Positions 13,177 to 14,485 of a DNA stretch of 14,485 nt are shown piece after piece; position 1 is the first letter of the stretch; each line of letters begins with the position of its first letter. This DNA is from Solirubrobacterales bacterium (GTDB lineage Bacteria; Actinomycetota; Thermoleophilia; Solirubrobacterales; Solirubrobacteraceae), in NCBI GenBank assembly GCA_019240015.1, contig JAFAZB010000133.1, forward strand, positions 1-14,485. The letters run 5' to 3'. Below the pieces are notes generated by a model. It was not told where the DNA came from. It made no database searches and was given only the letters and a program-made list of their open reading frames with translations. A program made the translations under genes and the position numbers.

Positions 13177-14000
13177 CGGCGGCCGACGATCACCCGCTCG
13201 TGGCCCGCCAGGTCCTCGAGTCGCTCGATCGACTCAAAGCGGGCCCCCCGCAGGAGCTCTGCGGCGTCGCCGGCCTGGTCGGATCCGACCTCCAGTGCAA
13301 CCACCGGGATCGCGGACACGCGCGTCATCAGCCTCCTGATCGCGTGCAGGCCATCGGGTCCGGCGAACAGCGCGGTGGGCGGCTCGTAGCCGGCGATCTC
13401 GCGCGCCAGCTGCGCCCCATGCGCCACGTAGGGCAGGTTGGCGAGCACCGCGTCGTACGGACCGGCGTCGAGCAGGTCGGCCTGCACGAGGCGGACGTCT
13501 AGACCCAGCCGCGAGCGGTTGGCCCGAGCCACCTGGAGCGCCCGCGGGTCGCAGTCGATGCCCGTCACGTGCAGGTCCGGACGCTCGTGCTTGAGCGCGA
13601 GCGCGACCGCGCCGCTGCCGGTACCGACGTCCGCGACGCGGGTGCGGCGCGGGAGCTCCAGCCCCACCTCGACCAGCAGCTCCGTCTCGGGGCGCGGGAT
13701 CAGCACCCGCCGGTCCACCGTGAGCCACAACCGCCGGAACGGCTTGCGCCCGAGGATGTACGCGACGGGCTCTCGTGCGGCGCGGCGCGCCAGCAGGGCC
13801 CGGAAGCGAGCGGCCTCGTCGGGGTGCAGCGTCCGCTCACGATCGAGCAGCAGCCGCTCCCGCGCCACCCCGCAGGCGGCGGCCAGCAGCAGCTCGGCAT
13901 CGAGCCGCGGCGAGTCGCAACCGGCGGATGCCAGCTCCGCCGTGGCCTGCGCGAGCGCCGGCGCGGTCGCCTCGGCGGTCGGCGACAGGGTCTCAGCCAA
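13173..14000 (-). CDS. prmC: Release factor glutamine methyltransferase
   Basis: PrmC methylates the glutamine of the GGQ motif of release factors, using S-adenosylmethionine. The 275-residue product has an N-terminal helical domain ending REPVAYILGRKPFRRLWL, then the conserved VLIPRPETELLVE, the SAM motif VADVGTGSGAVALAL (123-137), GIDCDPRAL, and the substrate loop ANLPYV (188-191). The usual NPPY is NLPY here. No ATG is available; the TTG at 14000 is chosen because GGAG lies 7 nt before it, inside the 3' end of prfA, giving an 8-nt overlap with the prfA stop. It sits directly next to the gene for its substrate. Confidence 0.95.
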   Translation of the reverse strand: MAETLSPTAEATAPALAQATAELASAGCDSPRLDAELLLAAACGVARERLLLDRERTLHPDEAARFRALLARRAAREPVAYILGRKPFRRLWLTVDRRVLIPRPETELLVEVGLELPRRTRVADVGTGSGAVALALKHERPDLHVTGIDCDPRALQVARANRSRLGLDVRLVQADLLDAGPYDAVLANLPYVAHGAQLAREIAGYEPPTALFAGPDGLHAIRRLMTRVSAIPVVALEVGSDQAGDAAELLRGARFESIERLEDLAGHERVIVGRR

Positions 14001-14485
14001 CCGCCCGCTCCTGGAGCCGGCGGCGCTTCTCGTCGTCCTGGAGCGCTGCCGTCAGCTCGTCGAGCTCGCCGATCAGGATCGCGTCGAGGTTGTGGACGAG
14101 CAGGTTGACGCGATGGTCCTTGACGCGCTTCTCGCCGTAGTTGTAGGTGCGGATCTTCTCGGCGCGCTCGCCGGTGCCGACCTGGGCCTGCCGGCTGGCG
14201 TCGATCGAAGCTTGCTGCTCGGCGAGCGCGCGCTCGTAGAGCCGGGCGCGCAGCACCCGCATCGCGCGTTCGCGGTTCTGAAGCTGGGACTTCTCGTCCT
14301 GCATCGAGACCACGATGCCCGTTGGCCGATGCGTGATCCGCACCGCCGAGTCGGTCGTGTTGACCGACTGGCCGCCGGGGCCGGAGCTTCGGTAGACGTC
14401 GATCTGGAGGTCGTTCTCGTCGATCTCGACCTCGACGTCCTCGGCTTCCACAAGCACCGCCACGGTGGCCGTGGAGGTGTGGATC
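13993..14485 (-). CDS. prfA: Peptide chain release factor 1, C-terminal part (cut by window edge)
   Basis: RF1 ends translation at UAA and UAG. About 164 C-terminal codons are in the window; the N-terminal domain with the PxT codon-recognition motif is beyond the right edge. The catalytic loop is SSGPGGQSVNTTDSAVRITH, with GGQ for peptidyl-tRNA hydrolysis. NTTDSAVRITH, rather than RF2's NKTDSAVR, identifies RF1. PTGIVVSMQDEKSQLQNRERA, then EKIRTYNYGEKRVKDHRVNL and GELDELTAAL complete the domain. The stop overlaps the start of prmC, whose product modifies the GGQ glutamine seen here. Confidence 0.96.
   Translation of the reverse strand, partial: IHTSTATVAVLVEAEDVEVEIDENDLQIDVYRSSGPGGQSVNTTDSAVRITHRPTGIVVSMQDEKSQLQNRERAMRVLRARLYERALAEQQASIDASRQAQVGTGERAEKIRTYNYGEKRVKDHRVNLLVHNLDAILIGELDELTAALQDDEKRRRLQERAVG

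Noticed and set aside
13480..13580. Ten-base matches to the repeat arm inside prmC (CCTGCACGAG near 13490 and CGTGCAGGTC near 13568)
   Set aside because: They are short, lie in coding sequence that encodes expected PrmC residues, and lack the rest of the arm.
1..14485. tRNA, rRNA or riboswitch genes
   Set aside because: I saw no tRNA-like cloverleaf, rRNA segment or known riboswitch core; gaps are short except the two that hold the repeat copies.

Overview
The window is a GC-rich chromosomal segment in which every gene I can support lies on the minus strand, so transcription runs from right (14485) to left (1). The order prfA-prmC-tsaC-(glyA)-wecA-atpI-atpBEFHA is the classic housekeeping cluster of Actinomycetota. 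The base composition, the frequent GTG and TTG starts, the one- and four-base stop/start overlaps, and the DUF559 protein suggest a deep-branching actinobacterium, perhaps of the Thermoleophilia/Solirubrobacterales type. The phylum is well supported by gene order; the class is a guess.

Right end (14485 to 11243): the 3' part of prfA (release factor 1), prmC (release-factor glutamine methyltransferase, TTG start), tsaC (tRNA threonylcarbamoyladenosine synthesis) and glyA (serine hydroxymethyltransferase) form one tightly packed run serving translation and one-carbon metabolism. Downstream of glyA are a weak hairpin, a 25-nt tandem repeat and the first of two copies of a compound palindromic repeat.

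Middle (10901 to 7074): a DUF559 family nuclease-like protein with an AbiEi-like N-terminus, whose start codon sits inside an arm of the palindromic repeat. It is followed by wecA (lipid-linked GlcNAc-1-phosphate transferase), a CAX-type cation/proton antiporter and a small secreted protein of unknown function. A second copy of the palindromic repeat, in opposite orientation, follows (6918-7038). The two copies share an unusual symmetrical 121-nt architecture.

Left-middle (6727 to 3508): a translationally coupled efflux operon. It encodes a 14-TM DHA2-type exporter, a MerR-type regulator without cysteines and an Fsr-like 12-TM exporter. A MerR-type dyad operator lies 42 bp before the first start codon. 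This operon stands between wecA and atpI, which are usually adjacent or close.

Left end (3315 to 1): the F1Fo-ATP synthase operon, with an AtpZ-like and an AtpI-like small membrane protein, then atpB, atpE, atpF, atpH and the 5' part of atpA, which leaves the window just before the Walker A motif. The c subunit has the residues of a proton-coupled ring.

The most interesting signal is the palindromic repeat family and its physical link to the DUF559 gene. It may be a REP/MITE-like element associated with a Vsr-like nuclease. That link rests on two copies only and needs a genome-wide count.
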